Origin: PWPR01 sp046542315
GTDB lineage: Bacteria; Bacillota; UBA994; PWPR01
Direction of reading: 5' to 3'
DNA length: 64,000 bases
NCBI GenBank assembly: GCA_046542315.1
Contig: JBKHBO010000002.1
Coordinates: 1 to 64,000, forward strand
The position numbers were made by a program, and so were the translations under genes. The notes under the pieces are model-generated. The model had not been told where the DNA came from, made no database searches, and saw nothing but the letters and a program-made list of their open reading frames with translations. This document shows, one piece after another, positions 53,811-63,412 of the stretch (the first letter of the stretch is position 1; each line of letters begins with the position of its first letter).

Positions 53811-55298
53811 ATGATAACATTAGACGGAAATAACTTAACTATTGAAGAAGTTGTTGCAGTCGCACGAAACTTTGAAAAGGTCAAACTTTCTGAAAAAGCT
53901 ATTGAAAATGTTAACAAATCAAGACTACTTGTAGAAAACTATTTAGAAAGCAATGAAGTGATGTATGGTATTACTACAGGTTTTGGTAAATTTAGCGATG
54001 TAGTTATTGACGAAGAAAATGTCTGTCAATTGCAGCATAATTTAATTATGAGTCATGCTTGTGCTGTAGGTAAACCTCTTGATATTGAAGTTGTCCGAGC
54101 CATGATGTTAATCAGGGTTAATTCTTTAATAAGAGGCAACTCAGGAATTAGATTAAAAATTATAAACCTTTTAGTGAAGATGTTAAATAAAAGGTTACAT
54201 CCAGTGATACCTTCACAAGGGTCTCTTGGAGCAAGCGGAGATTTAGCTCCACTTGCTAGTATGGTGTTGCCGATTATAGGATTAGGCAAAGCTGAATATT
54301 TAGGAGAAATATTTGAGAAAGAGAATGGACTAAAACAAATAGGAGAAAAACCATATAGATTAGCGGCAAAAGAAGGATTAGCTTTGATCAATGGTACTCA
54401 AGTTATGACAGCTATCGCATCGCTTTTAGTATATGATGCAAAGTCATTGATTAATATTGCAACAAAAGCTACTGCACTTACTATAGAAGCATTACAAGGT
54501 ATACCTTTAGCTTTTGATGAAAAAGTCCATTTTTCAAGAAACCATTTAGGTCAGATTGAAATTGCAAAAAAATTAAGAAACCAATTAGAAGGATCAAAAC
54601 TTACTACAAAACAGGCAGAATTACGTGTTCAGGATGCCTATTCTTTAAGATGTTCACCACAAGTATTAGGTGCTTCTTTAGATTCTATAAATTATGTTGA
54701 AAAAGTTGTTACTAATGAGATAAATGCTTCTACAGATAATCCACTAATTTTTTATGATGAGAAGGAAGTAATAAGTGCTGGTAATTTCCACGGACAGCCA
54801 ATAGCTTTAGCTATGGACTTTCTAAAGATAGCATTAAGTGAAATTGCCAATATATCTGAAAGACGAATTGAAAGAATTGTTAACCCACAATTAAATAATA
54901 ATTTACCAGCTTTCCTAGCTAAAAATGCAGGGTTAAACTCAGGATATATGATAGCGCAATACACCGCTGCATCTTTAGTATCAGAAAACAAAGTTTTAGC
55001 ACATCCAGCAAGTGTAGATTCTATACCATCTTCAGCCAATCAAGAAGATCACGTTAGTATGGGAACTACTGCTGCTAGACAAGCTTTGGAGATATATAAG
55101 AATGTAGCCTATGTTGTAGCTATTGAATTTATGGTAGCTGCTCAGGCTATAGAAACTTTAGGTTCAAAATTATTGGGAAAAAATACAAAAGTAACATACA
55201 ATAATATTAGAAAGTATGTTGATCCACTGGAAGATGATAGAGTTGTCAATACTGATATAGAAGTTTTACTTGATGCTATAAGAAATCAAAAAATATAG
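53811..55298 (+). CDS. hutH: Histidine ammonia-lyase
   Basis: A 495-residue lyase that turns histidine into urocanate and ammonia. The self-made MIO cofactor forms from A141-S142-G143 in GSLGASGDLAPLA. YGITTGFGKF near residue 49 and PSSANQEDHVSMG near residue 406 are also diagnostic. The ATG at 53811 follows AGAGGGG; earlier in-frame codons lie inside the terminator. First gene of a five-gene operon. Confidence 0.96.
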   Translation: MITLDGNNLTIEEVVAVARNFEKVKLSEKAIENVNKSRLLVENYLESNEVMYGITTGFGKFSDVVIDEENVCQLQHNLIMSHACAVGKPLDIEVVRAMMLIRVNSLIRGNSGIRLKIINLLVKMLNKRLHPVIPSQGSLGASGDLAPLASMVLPIIGLGKAEYLGEIFEKENGLKQIGEKPYRLAAKEGLALINGTQVMTAIASLLVYDAKSLINIATKATALTIEALQGIPLAFDEKVHFSRNHLGQIEIAKKLRNQLEGSKLTTKQAELRVQDAYSLRCSPQVLGASLDSINYVEKVVTNEINASTDNPLIFYDEKEVISAGNFHGQPIALAMDFLKIALSEIANISERRIERIVNPQLNNNLPAFLAKNAGLNSGYMIAQYTAASLVSENKVLAHPASVDSIPSSANQEDHVSMGTTAARQALEIYKNVAYVVAIEFMVAAQAIETLGSKLLGKNTKVTYNNIRKYVDPLEDDRVVNTDIEVLLDAIRNQKI

Positions 55299-55307
55299 GA
55301 GGTTATT

Positions 55308-57326
55308 ATGAACAAATCAATCGATGATGCTATGAGAATTAAGTTAGATAGTATATTTGATTCACTGCCGGATTATCCTACATTTGATGAAAACATAAGA
55401 AGAGCACCAAAAAGAGAATTTACCTTAACCACAGAAGATACAAAATTAGCTCTAAAAAATGCTTTACGTTATATTCCAGAAAAATGGCACAAGAAGCTTG
55501 CCCCTGAATTTCTAGAAGAATTAAAAACTAGAGGGAGAATTTATGGTTATAGATTTAGAGCAAAATCTGTAATAAAAGGAAAACCAATTAGTGAATATAA
55601 AGGTAATTGTATTGAAGGAAAAGCTTTTCAAGTCATGATCGATAACAATTTAGATTTTGATGTAGCACTTTATCCTTATGAATTAGTTACATATGGAGAG
55701 ACAGGCCAAGTTTGTCAAAACTGGATGCAGTACCAATTGATAAAAAGGTATCTTCAAGAGATGAGTGAAGAACAAACATTAGTTGTTGCATCTGGTCATC
55801 CTGTAGGCTTATTTAAATCAAAAAAGAAAGCTCCAAGAGTGATTATAACTAATGGCTTATTAGTTGGTGCTTTTGATAATCAAGATGATTGGCATAGAGC
55901 TATGCAGTTAGGTGTGTCAAACTATGGGCAAATGACTGCCGGTGGATGGATGTATATTGGACCACAAGGAATTGTACATGGTACATATAGTACAGTATTA
56001 AATGCTGGAAGATCAAAGCTAGGAATACCTGAAGATAAAGATCTAAAAGGAATTTTGATGATTTCGTCTGGTTTAGGAGGAATGAGCGGTGCTCAAGGCA
56101 AAGCTGTAAGGATTGCTGGAGGAGTAGGCCTTATTGCAGAAGTTGATTATAGTAGAATTCAGACAAGATTTGAACAAGGTTGGGTTGATACAGTCACAAA
56201 TACACCAAAAGAAGCATTTGATATTGCTCTACAAAACGTTAATGAGGAAAATCCTATAGCAATTGCTTTTCATGGTAATATTGTAGACTTATTAGAGTAT
56301 GCTTTGCAAAAAGATATAAAGGTTGATCTTTTGTCAGATCAAACTTCTTGCCATGCAGTTTATGATGGTGGTTATTGTCCTCAAGGTATCACTTTTGAAG
56401 AAAGAACAAAACTGCTTGATAATAACATAGAAAAATTTAAAGAATTAGTAGATGAAAGCCTAAAAAGACATTTTTATGTAATTAAGAAATTAGTTGATAA
56501 AGGGACATATTTCTTTGACTACGGGAATTCTTTCATGAAAGCAGTGTTTGATTCTGGTGTCAAAGAGATTGCTAAGAATAAAGAAAATACAAATGATGGT
56601 TTCATATTTCCATCTTATGTTGAAGATATAATGGGACCTGAGTTATTTGACTATGGATATGGACCTTTTAGATGGGTATGTCTTTCAGGAAAATCAGAAG
56701 ATCTTAAAAATACAGATAAGGCAGCAATGGACTGTATAAACCCAGAAAGGCGATTCCAAGATAGAGATAATTGGGCATGGATTAGAGATGCTGATGAGAA
56801 TAAATTAGTTGTAGGAACTCAGGCTAGGATCTTATATCAAGATGCAAAGGGTAGAGTGAATATCGCATTAAAATTTAACGAAATGGTTAGAAAAGGTGAA
56901 GTTGGACCAATTATGCTTGGAAGAGACCACCATGATACAGGAGGAACAGATTCTCCTTTTAGAGAAACATCTAATATCAAAGATGGTAGCAACATTACAG
57001 CAGATATGGCCGTACAATGCTATGCAGGAAATGCAGCAAGAGGAATGAGTTTAGTTGCACTACATAATGGTGGTGGCGTGGGTATAGGCAAAGCCATAAA
57101 CGGTGGATTTGGATTAGTTCTTGATGGTAGTGAAAGAGTAGACGAAATTATTAAAAGCTCAATGACATGGGATGTTATGGGCGGCGTAGCTCGAAGAAGT
57201 TGGGCTCGTAATGACAATGCACTGAAAACTACTATTGAGTTTAACAAAGAGAATAAAGATTATCATGTCACGTTACCTTATATTGTAGACGAAGCAATTA
57301 TTGATAAACTAATAGAAGAAAAGTAA
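55308..57326 (+). CDS. hutU: Urocanate hydratase (long form)
   Basis: A 672-residue urocanase. It is about 120 residues longer than the common 555-residue bacterial form and matches the long type found in some Bacteroidetes and Clostridia. The NAD-binding GLGGMSGAQGKAVRIAGG is near residue 258, and the conserved cysteine region with DQTSCHAVYDGGYCPQG is near residue 345; MLGRDHHDTGGTDSPFRET lies near residue 535. It adds water to urocanate to make imidazolonepropionate. The ribosome site AGGAGG is strong. Confidence 0.95.
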   Translation: MNKSIDDAMRIKLDSIFDSLPDYPTFDENIRRAPKREFTLTTEDTKLALKNALRYIPEKWHKKLAPEFLEELKTRGRIYGYRFRAKSVIKGKPISEYKGNCIEGKAFQVMIDNNLDFDVALYPYELVTYGETGQVCQNWMQYQLIKRYLQEMSEEQTLVVASGHPVGLFKSKKKAPRVIITNGLLVGAFDNQDDWHRAMQLGVSNYGQMTAGGWMYIGPQGIVHGTYSTVLNAGRSKLGIPEDKDLKGILMISSGLGGMSGAQGKAVRIAGGVGLIAEVDYSRIQTRFEQGWVDTVTNTPKEAFDIALQNVNEENPIAIAFHGNIVDLLEYALQKDIKVDLLSDQTSCHAVYDGGYCPQGITFEERTKLLDNNIEKFKELVDESLKRHFYVIKKLVDKGTYFFDYGNSFMKAVFDSGVKEIAKNKENTNDGFIFPSYVEDIMGPELFDYGYGPFRWVCLSGKSEDLKNTDKAAMDCINPERRFQDRDNWAWIRDADENKLVVGTQARILYQDAKGRVNIALKFNEMVRKGEVGPIMLGRDHHDTGGTDSPFRETSNIKDGSNITADMAVQCYAGNAARGMSLVALHNGGGVGIGKAINGGFGLVLDGSERVDEIIKSSMTWDVMGGVARRSWARNDNALKTTIEFNKENKDYHVTLPYIVDEAIIDKLIEEK

Positions 57327-57337
57327 GGGAGTATAGA

Positions 57338-58231
57338 ATGAATAAAAAAATTGTTGAATGTGTTCCAAATTTTAGCGAAGGAAAGAATATTGTAGTAATC
57401 GAAAAAATTATTGATCAAATAAGGGCAGTAAAGAATGTAACTCTTTTAGATTATTCTTCTGATGAAGATCATAATAGAACAGTAGTGACTTTTGTAGGAA
57501 CACCTGAAGGTGTTTTAGAAGCAGCTTTTAACTCAATTAAAAAAGCTACAGAGTTAATAGATATGGAAAATCATCAGGGAGGGCATCCCAGAATGGGAGC
57601 TACCGATGTAGTACCTTTTATACCTGTAGATAATGTGAAAATGAGCGAGTGTGTAAAGCTAGCAGAGACACTTGGACAAAAAATTTCTAAAGAGTTAAAT
57701 ATACCTATATATTTATATGAAAATGCAGCACGAAAGCCTGAGAGACAAAATCTATCATACATAAGAAAAGGCGAATATGAAGGGTTTAAGGAAAAAATAA
57801 AGCTAGATAAATGGAAACCTGATTTTGGAGAAGCCAAACTTCATCCTACAGCTGGAGCAACCGTAGTTGGTGCAAGACCTTTTCTTGTAGCATATAACGT
57901 TAACTTAGACACATCAAATATCAAGTTAGCAAATAGAATTGCAAGGAAGGTAAGAGAGAGTAGTGGTGGATTAGCAAACGTGAAAGCTATGGGTGTTAAA
58001 TTAGAAGAAAGAAATATAGTACAAGTAAGTATGAATTTAACAAATTACAAAAAAACTGCAATCTATCGAGCTTTTGAAATGGTAAAAATGGAAGCTAGAC
58101 GCTATGGAGTTAATGTAGTAGGTAGTGAGATAATTGGATTGTTGCCTATGGATGCATTGGTGAATAGTGCTAGTTATTATTTGCAATTAGAAGGATTTAA
58201 AAAAGATCAGGTTCTTGAAAAGAGACTTTAA
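57338..58231 (+). CDS. ftcD: Glutamate formimidoyltransferase
   Basis: A 297-residue protein covering only the formiminotransferase half of mammalian FTCD. VECVPNFSEGKN is the family start, followed by DHNRTVVTFVG near residue 43, the ENHQGGHPRMGATDVVPF loop near residue 77 and GLPMDALV-like LLPMDALVNSA near residue 267. It moves the formimino group from formiminoglutamate to THF, releasing glutamate. The cyclodeaminase is encoded by the separate gene two places downstream. Confidence 0.94.
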   Translation: MNKKIVECVPNFSEGKNIVVIEKIIDQIRAVKNVTLLDYSSDEDHNRTVVTFVGTPEGVLEAAFNSIKKATELIDMENHQGGHPRMGATDVVPFIPVDNVKMSECVKLAETLGQKISKELNIPIYLYENAARKPERQNLSYIRKGEYEGFKEKIKLDKWKPDFGEAKLHPTAGATVVGARPFLVAYNVNLDTSNIKLANRIARKVRESSGGLANVKAMGVKLEERNIVQVSMNLTNYKKTAIYRAFEMVKMEARRYGVNVVGSEIIGLLPMDALVNSASYYLQLEGFKKDQVLEKRL

Positions 58232-58234
58232 GAT

Positions 58235-59467
58235 ATGAATGAAAAATATGCCATTATAAATGCTAAAATCTTAACTGCTAAAGATGATGGTAAACCGCTT
58301 AAGGGCACTAAACAATCTGAATTAAATGAGTACAGACATATGCTGATTGAAGGCGGTAAAATTAAAAAACTAACAAGAGATTTAGAAGATATACCAGAGT
58401 GTTTAATGATTGATTGTAAAGGAAGTCTGGTAACACCTGGATTAATAGATCCTCACACACATTTAGTCCATGGAGGTTCAAGAGAACATGAAATTATATT
58501 GAAGCTTAAAGGAGCTTCTTATATGGAAATTCACAATTCTGGAGGAGGAATCGCAAGCACAGTTAAAGATACTCGTAATGCAAATTATCATGAATTAAAA
58601 GAAAAGGCAATGTTGGATTTAAAACACATTGTAAGCCTTGGAGTAACCACTATTGAAGCAAAGAGTGGATATGGTCTTAATTTTGATGATGAGATAAAAT
58701 GCTTAAAAATTACAAAAGAATTAAATGAAGAGAGCGAAGTAGATATTATAAATACTTTTATGGGTGCACATTCTATTCCGATCGAATTTAAAGAAAACCC
58801 TGATCAATATGTAAAGTTTATCTGTGAAAAAATGATCCCTCATGTTGCTCAAAAGAATCTGGCAGATTTTTGTGATGTTTTTTGTGAGCAAGGGGTGTTT
58901 GATATAAAGCAATCTGAAAAAATATTGAAGACAGCAAAAAGTCATGGACTAAAAGCTAAGATACATGCAGACGAAATCATTTCTATAGGTGGAGCAGAGT
59001 TAGCTGCTTCTATTGAAGCAACTTCAGCAGATCATTTGATGGCAGTATCAGATAAAGGGATAGAAAAGTTAAGTAAAACAGATGTTGTAGCAGTTTTATT
59101 GCCTGGTACTTCCTTTTACCTTAGGAAGGAGTATGCTCCTGCTAGAAAGCTTATAAGTAGGAATGTAGCTGTTGCATTAGCTACTGACTTTAATCCTGGA
59201 AGCTGTCCTTCTGATAATATGCAATTGATTATTAATTTAGGCTATTTATATTTAAGAATGAACCCTAAAGAAATTTTAAATGCTTGTACGATAAATGCTG
59301 CTTATGCAGTTGATGTCGCAAATAAAACAGGAAGTTTAGATATTGGTAAAAATGCAGACTTTATTATTTGGGACAGTGATAATTTAGAATATATTATTTA
59401 CAGATATGGAAAGAATCATGTTAAAAAAGTTTACAAAAGCGGAAAAATGATTTTTGAGGTGAATTAG
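58235..59467 (+). CDS. hutI: Imidazolonepropionase
   Basis: A 410-residue amidohydrolase. The metal-binding HTHLVHGGSRE lies in TPGLIDPHTHLVHGG near residue 70, and HADEIISIGGAELAA near residue 242 and ATDFNPGSCPSDNMQ near residue 314 complete the HutI set. It opens the imidazolone ring to formiminoglutamate. It starts three bases after ftcD and is directly followed by the cyclodeaminase gene. Confidence 0.95.
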   Translation: MNEKYAIINAKILTAKDDGKPLKGTKQSELNEYRHMLIEGGKIKKLTRDLEDIPECLMIDCKGSLVTPGLIDPHTHLVHGGSREHEIILKLKGASYMEIHNSGGGIASTVKDTRNANYHELKEKAMLDLKHIVSLGVTTIEAKSGYGLNFDDEIKCLKITKELNEESEVDIINTFMGAHSIPIEFKENPDQYVKFICEKMIPHVAQKNLADFCDVFCEQGVFDIKQSEKILKTAKSHGLKAKIHADEIISIGGAELAASIEATSADHLMAVSDKGIEKLSKTDVVAVLLPGTSFYLRKEYAPARKLISRNVAVALATDFNPGSCPSDNMQLIINLGYLYLRMNPKEILNACTINAAYAVDVANKTGSLDIGKNADFIIWDSDNLEYIIYRYGKNHVKKVYKSGKMIFEVN

Positions 59468-60097
59468 ATGACAAATAAATTAACGGATTTATCACTTGAA
59501 GATTTTTGCAAAGAGTTAAGTTCTTCCTCTCCTGCTCCAGGTGGGGGTAGTACAGGAGCATTAGCAGCAGCATTAGCATCCTCTTTAGTGTCGATGGTGG
59601 CAAATCTAACAATTGGTAAGAAAAAATATCATGAAGTAGAAAAACAAATGAAGATGATAAAAGATGAAGCTAATAGACTTACTAAGAGCTTACTAATATT
59701 AGTAGATAAAGATACTAAAGCATTTAACAAAGTAATGGAAGCTTTCAAAATGCCTAAAAGTACTCAAGATGAAAAAAAATTAAGAAGCAAAGCTATTCAA
59801 CATGCTATGATGGGTGCTTGTGAAGTTCCCTTAGAAATTGCTAGGTATAGCGTAAAGATAGCTTCTATTAGTAATAAAGTTGCAATCAATGGAAATAAAA
59901 ATGCAATAACAGACGCTGGTGTAGCTGCAAGATTGGCAGAAGCTAGTTATTTTGCGGGAGTTTATAATGTTCGAATAAACTTAGCTTCTATCAAAAACGA
60001 TGATTATATCGAAAAGACAAACAAAATACTAAATGAACTAAAGGTAGAGTTACTAGAGTTAGTAAATCCTGTCTATGAAATATGTAGTGATATTTAA
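59468..60097 (+). CDS. fchA: Formiminotetrahydrofolate cyclodeaminase / FchA-like cyclohydrolase
   Basis: A 209-residue, mostly helical protein. SSPAPGGGSTGALAAALASSLVSMVANLT near residue 18 and ITDAGVAARLAEASYFAGVYNVRINL near residue 154 are the FTCD_C/FchA signatures. It releases ammonia from 5-formimino-THF to give methenyl-THF, joining histidine carbon to the one-carbon pool. The gene starts immediately after the hutI stop with GAGGTGA as ribosome site. Last gene of the hut operon. Confidence 0.93.
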   Translation: MTNKLTDLSLEDFCKELSSSSPAPGGGSTGALAAALASSLVSMVANLTIGKKKYHEVEKQMKMIKDEANRLTKSLLILVDKDTKAFNKVMEAFKMPKSTQDEKKLRSKAIQHAMMGACEVPLEIARYSVKIASISNKVAINGNKNAITDAGVAARLAEASYFAGVYNVRINLASIKNDDYIEKTNKILNELKVELLELVNPVYEICSDI

Positions 60098-60132
60098 GAA
60101 GAGTAATTATGTTAATAAAATGTAGTAATTTC

Positions 60133-60213
60133 AAATAAAGCTTATTTCAATTGTATGATATGACCTTGTTAAGTAGATTGTGTCATGTTGATGTGTTGAA
60201 ATAAGCTTTATTT
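60133..60213. repeat. Long inverted repeat between hut operon and module 2
   Basis: Two perfect 18-base arms (60133-60150 and 60196-60213, opening AAATAAAGCTTATTTCAA) surround a 45-base centre. The centre contains a second imperfect hairpin (ATGAC at 60160, GTCAT at 60182). The element fills most of the 217-base gap. It may act as a terminator for the hut operon, a cruciform, or a small mobile-element relic; the T tract is interrupted, so plain termination is not certain. Confidence 0.75.
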
Positions 60214-60314
60214 ATATCACATCATACTGAGTATTAATCTTTTATAAAATGTAGTATATATGATAGAATAGAAAAGAAAGAATATTGACGTAGTATATAA
60301 AGGAGGTCATAAGA

Positions 60315-62105
60315 TTGCCATCTTTTTTAATAACAGACGTTGGTAGCACAACAACCAAAGCAATCTTGATAGAAGAAATAAATGGAGAATATAGACTAGT
60401 AGACAGGGCAGAATCCCCAACCACTGTTGAAGAACCTTTCGAAGATGTAAATATAGGTGTTAGAAACGCAATACAAAGTCTTGAAAAGATTTTGGACAGG
60501 AAACTAGAAGGAGAAAAAACTTTAACTGTTGAAGGAATTGACTATTATACTTCAAGTAGCGCTGGTGGTGGATTACAAGTTCTTGTAATTGGACTCTATA
60601 GTAAAATCACTGCTGCTAGTGCAAATAGAGCTGCTTTAGGAGCAGGTGCTATTTTGTTAGATACAATTTCTACTGATGATGTAAGACCAATCTATGAGAA
60701 AATTGATGCTTTACGACAAGCAAGACCAGACATGATTCTTCTAACCGGAGGAATAGATGGTGGGAGTGTTGATTTTACATTAGAATTTGCTGATATAATT
60801 AACTCTTCTGATCCTAAACCTAGATTTGGAGATGACATGAAATTACCTGTTATATATGCAGGGAATAAAGATGCAGCTGACTTAGTAAAAGACACTTTGT
60901 CATCTAACTATGATTTGCATGTAGTTCCAAATTTAAGACCAACTATGAACGATGAGAATTTATCTCCTGCACGTGACCAGATACATGAGCTATTCTTAAG
61001 CCATGTAATGCAACAAGCTCCTGGATACAAACAACTCAGTGATGCAGCAGTAGCAGATATAGTACCAACTCCTAAAGCAGTAGGTAATATAATGACGATA
61101 TTAGCTAAAAGAGAAAATCTAAATATTTTAGGAACAGATATCGGTGGAGCTACTACTGATATATTTTCAGTTATTGATGAAAAGTTCAATAGAACTGTAA
61201 GTGCTAATATGGGAATGTCTTATAGTATCGGTAATGTTTTAGAACAAGTAGGGTTAGAGAATGTTAAGCGGTGGTTACCATTTGAAATAGATGACACTAA
61301 ACTCAGTGATATGATTGCAACAAAAATGCTTTTTCCAACAACTTTACCTGTTTCATTAAAGGAACTTTTAATAGAGCAAGCAGTTGCAAGAGAAGCATTA
61401 AGGATTTCTGTAAATCACCATCGTGATCTTATTACAGCTTTACCTAAAAAGGGTAGTGCAAAAGACTTTTTGAAAACTGAAGAGCAAAAAGTAAAAGAAT
61501 TTACTAAAACAGAAACTCTTCTAGAGATGAGTAGAATAGGGTTAATTATTGGTAGTGGAGGAGTTTTGTCACATGCCCCTAGAAGAGAACAAGCAGCCCT
61601 TATGTTGCTTGATTCAGCAGAATATATAGGAAAAACAGAATTAGCAGTAGATAGTATTTTTATGATGCCACATTTAGGAGTACTGTCACAACATTACCCA
61701 GATATTGCACTAGAAGTACTATTAAAAGATTGTTTTATACCTCTTGGCTCCGCTATTAGCGGAAAAGGGGAGTTAAAAGAGAAGGATTGGGCTGTGACTA
61801 TAAAAGGTGTTATAGGCACAAATGATGTAAATGATAAAATTAAAGCAGGTAAGTTAGTATTTTACGATTTAGAAGAAGATGAGAAAGCTCTAATAACAGT
61901 TGTACCTTCTGGAAAGGTTGATGTTGGACAAGGATCTGGTAAAGAAGCAAAGTATGAGGTAACTGGAGGAAAATCAGGCCTTGTTATTGACATGAGAAAT
62001 ACTCTATCTAATAAAGAATTTACTCAAGAACAGTTAATAGACTGGCTCATAGAATCCAGATCTTTCACAGCAGAAGAAATAGAAAGTGTTAGGAGGGAAG
62101 AGTAA
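60315..62105 (+). CDS. MutL/GlmL-like ASKHA-family ATPase (module 2)
   Basis: A 596-residue paralogue of the protein at 3979. It starts with TTG, eight bases after AGGAGG. Phosphate-1 loop DVGSTTTKAILI is at residues 8-19, the family mark SSAGGGLQVL near residue 79, ASANRAALGAG near residue 97, the phosphate-2 motif GTDIGGATTDIFS near residue 275, and an adenosine-like IIGSGGVLSHAP near residue 413. MutL/GlmL proteins accompany B12-dependent carbon-skeleton or amino mutases. Its position right after the hut operon, which yields glutamate, makes a link to glutamate fermentation attractive but unproven, as no mutase is in the window. It is followed with overlap by the barrel-protein gene. Confidence 0.8.
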   Translation: MPSFLITDVGSTTTKAILIEEINGEYRLVDRAESPTTVEEPFEDVNIGVRNAIQSLEKILDRKLEGEKTLTVEGIDYYTSSSAGGGLQVLVIGLYSKITAASANRAALGAGAILLDTISTDDVRPIYEKIDALRQARPDMILLTGGIDGGSVDFTLEFADIINSSDPKPRFGDDMKLPVIYAGNKDAADLVKDTLSSNYDLHVVPNLRPTMNDENLSPARDQIHELFLSHVMQQAPGYKQLSDAAVADIVPTPKAVGNIMTILAKRENLNILGTDIGGATTDIFSVIDEKFNRTVSANMGMSYSIGNVLEQVGLENVKRWLPFEIDDTKLSDMIATKMLFPTTLPVSLKELLIEQAVAREALRISVNHHRDLITALPKKGSAKDFLKTEEQKVKEFTKTETLLEMSRIGLIIGSGGVLSHAPRREQAALMLLDSAEYIGKTELAVDSIFMMPHLGVLSQHYPDIALEVLLKDCFIPLGSAISGKGELKEKDWAVTIKGVIGTNDVNDKIKAGKLVFYDLEEDEKALITVVPSGKVDVGQGSGKEAKYEVTGGKSGLVIDMRNTLSNKEFTQEQLIDWLIESRSFTAEEIESVRREE

Positions 62106-63412
62106 TGAAATATCAGAAGATTAAGCGAGAAAGAATACTTCCTTATCCTGGTCAACTGTTAGTTGAAATCGGTGATAAGGTAGAAGCAGATGATATAATA
62201 GCAGAATTAGATTATGTTCCGGGTAAAGTATATAAAATTCCGGTAGCAAGTAATTTAAGTTTGCCGTATGACAAGTTAAAAAAAGCACTAGTTATTGAAG
62301 AAGGGCAGCATGTGCAAAAAGGAGATATGTTAGCCATTAATAATATATTCTACAAGCCATATGTTAGCATTTCACCAGTAGAGGGTGTTATTGGAATTAT
62401 ATCAAAGCATTTGGGAATGTTGTATATAAGGGATTATATACCGCTTGATAATAATTCTGAAGCAGATGTAGTATATGATTTAAATAAGCTCTACCCAGAT
62501 GAAAAAGCAAATATTCTTTCTCAAAAAATATTAGTAAATGTAGGAAACTTGCTCATCCCTTCGCAGGTAGTCTTTCAATTGAACAAAAATAAAAGAATAG
62601 TAAACAAAGTTTATGGAAGAGTTAAGTCGATTAAGGACAATGTAATAGTCATTTCAGCTATTAAAATTAATAGTGAGTTAAAAGCATATATTCCTGGAGA
62701 AATAGTTGATACTAATGGTCATGACTCAGTTACAGTAGAAGGGCAAGTATATCAATTACAAGGAGCATATGGACTTGGTGGAGAAAAACAGGGACACTTA
62801 AAAGTAATCACATTAAAGAGGAAATTCACTGAGGAAGACATAAAAGAAGGTTATAAAGGTAAAATTCTATTTATACCTAGCGGAGTAACTATAGAAGCAA
62901 TAAAAGCAGCAGACAAGCTAGGTGTTAATGGAATAATAACGAATAGTTTGTCTTTCTCTAAAATTGAAGAATTTGCTGGTATTGATTTCGTTCCTGGAAT
63001 AACTGGAAACGAATCAATTAATACTGCCTTACTTTTAGTAAAAGGCTTTATTGAACAACCAATTGAGAAAGAGATTATTGATTTTGTAAAAGAATATGAA
63101 GACAAATGGGTTTCAATGAGAGGATCTACACATATTAGAGCTGGTGCAATTAGGCCAGAATTAATCTTAACACCAGATTCAGAAATGAAAGTTGATTTTG
63201 AGTTTATAGAAGATAAAGTTGGTGAAGGTAAAACTGTAGAAATTAAAAGAAGTGGTAATTTGCATGGTAAAAAAGGGACTTTAGAAAAAATCCACAGTCA
63301 ACCTAAGAAACTACCTTCTTTAATTAAAGTACTGGTTGCAACTGTTATAATTGATGGAGAAAGTGTAACGGTTCCACTCACAAACTTAGTACCAGCTGGG
63401 AGGTTAGAATAA
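62105..63412 (+). CDS. Repeated lipoyl-like barrel protein with KOW-like end (module 2)
   Basis: A 435-residue protein overlapping the ATPase stop (TAATG). It shares blocks with the protein at 5768: ILPYPGQLLVEIGDKVEADDIIAEL at residues 11-35, EEGQHVQKGDMLAIN near residue 65, QGAYGLGGEKQGHLKV near residue 219 and LGVNGIITNSLSFSKIEEFAG near residue 266. A C-terminal part absent from the first copy holds a KOW-like stretch (RSGNLHGKKGTLEKI near residue 382) and a short beta end. No signal peptide or membrane helix is seen. Function is unknown. The third gene overlaps its stop by one base. Confidence 0.6.
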   Translation: MKYQKIKRERILPYPGQLLVEIGDKVEADDIIAELDYVPGKVYKIPVASNLSLPYDKLKKALVIEEGQHVQKGDMLAINNIFYKPYVSISPVEGVIGIISKHLGMLYIRDYIPLDNNSEADVVYDLNKLYPDEKANILSQKILVNVGNLLIPSQVVFQLNKNKRIVNKVYGRVKSIKDNVIVISAIKINSELKAYIPGEIVDTNGHDSVTVEGQVYQLQGAYGLGGEKQGHLKVITLKRKFTEEDIKEGYKGKILFIPSGVTIEAIKAADKLGVNGIITNSLSFSKIEEFAGIDFVPGITGNESINTALLLVKGFIEQPIEKEIIDFVKEYEDKWVSMRGSTHIRAGAIRPELILTPDSEMKVDFEFIEDKVGEGKTVEIKRSGNLHGKKGTLEKIHSQPKKLPSLIKVLVATVIIDGESVTVPLTNLVPAGRLE

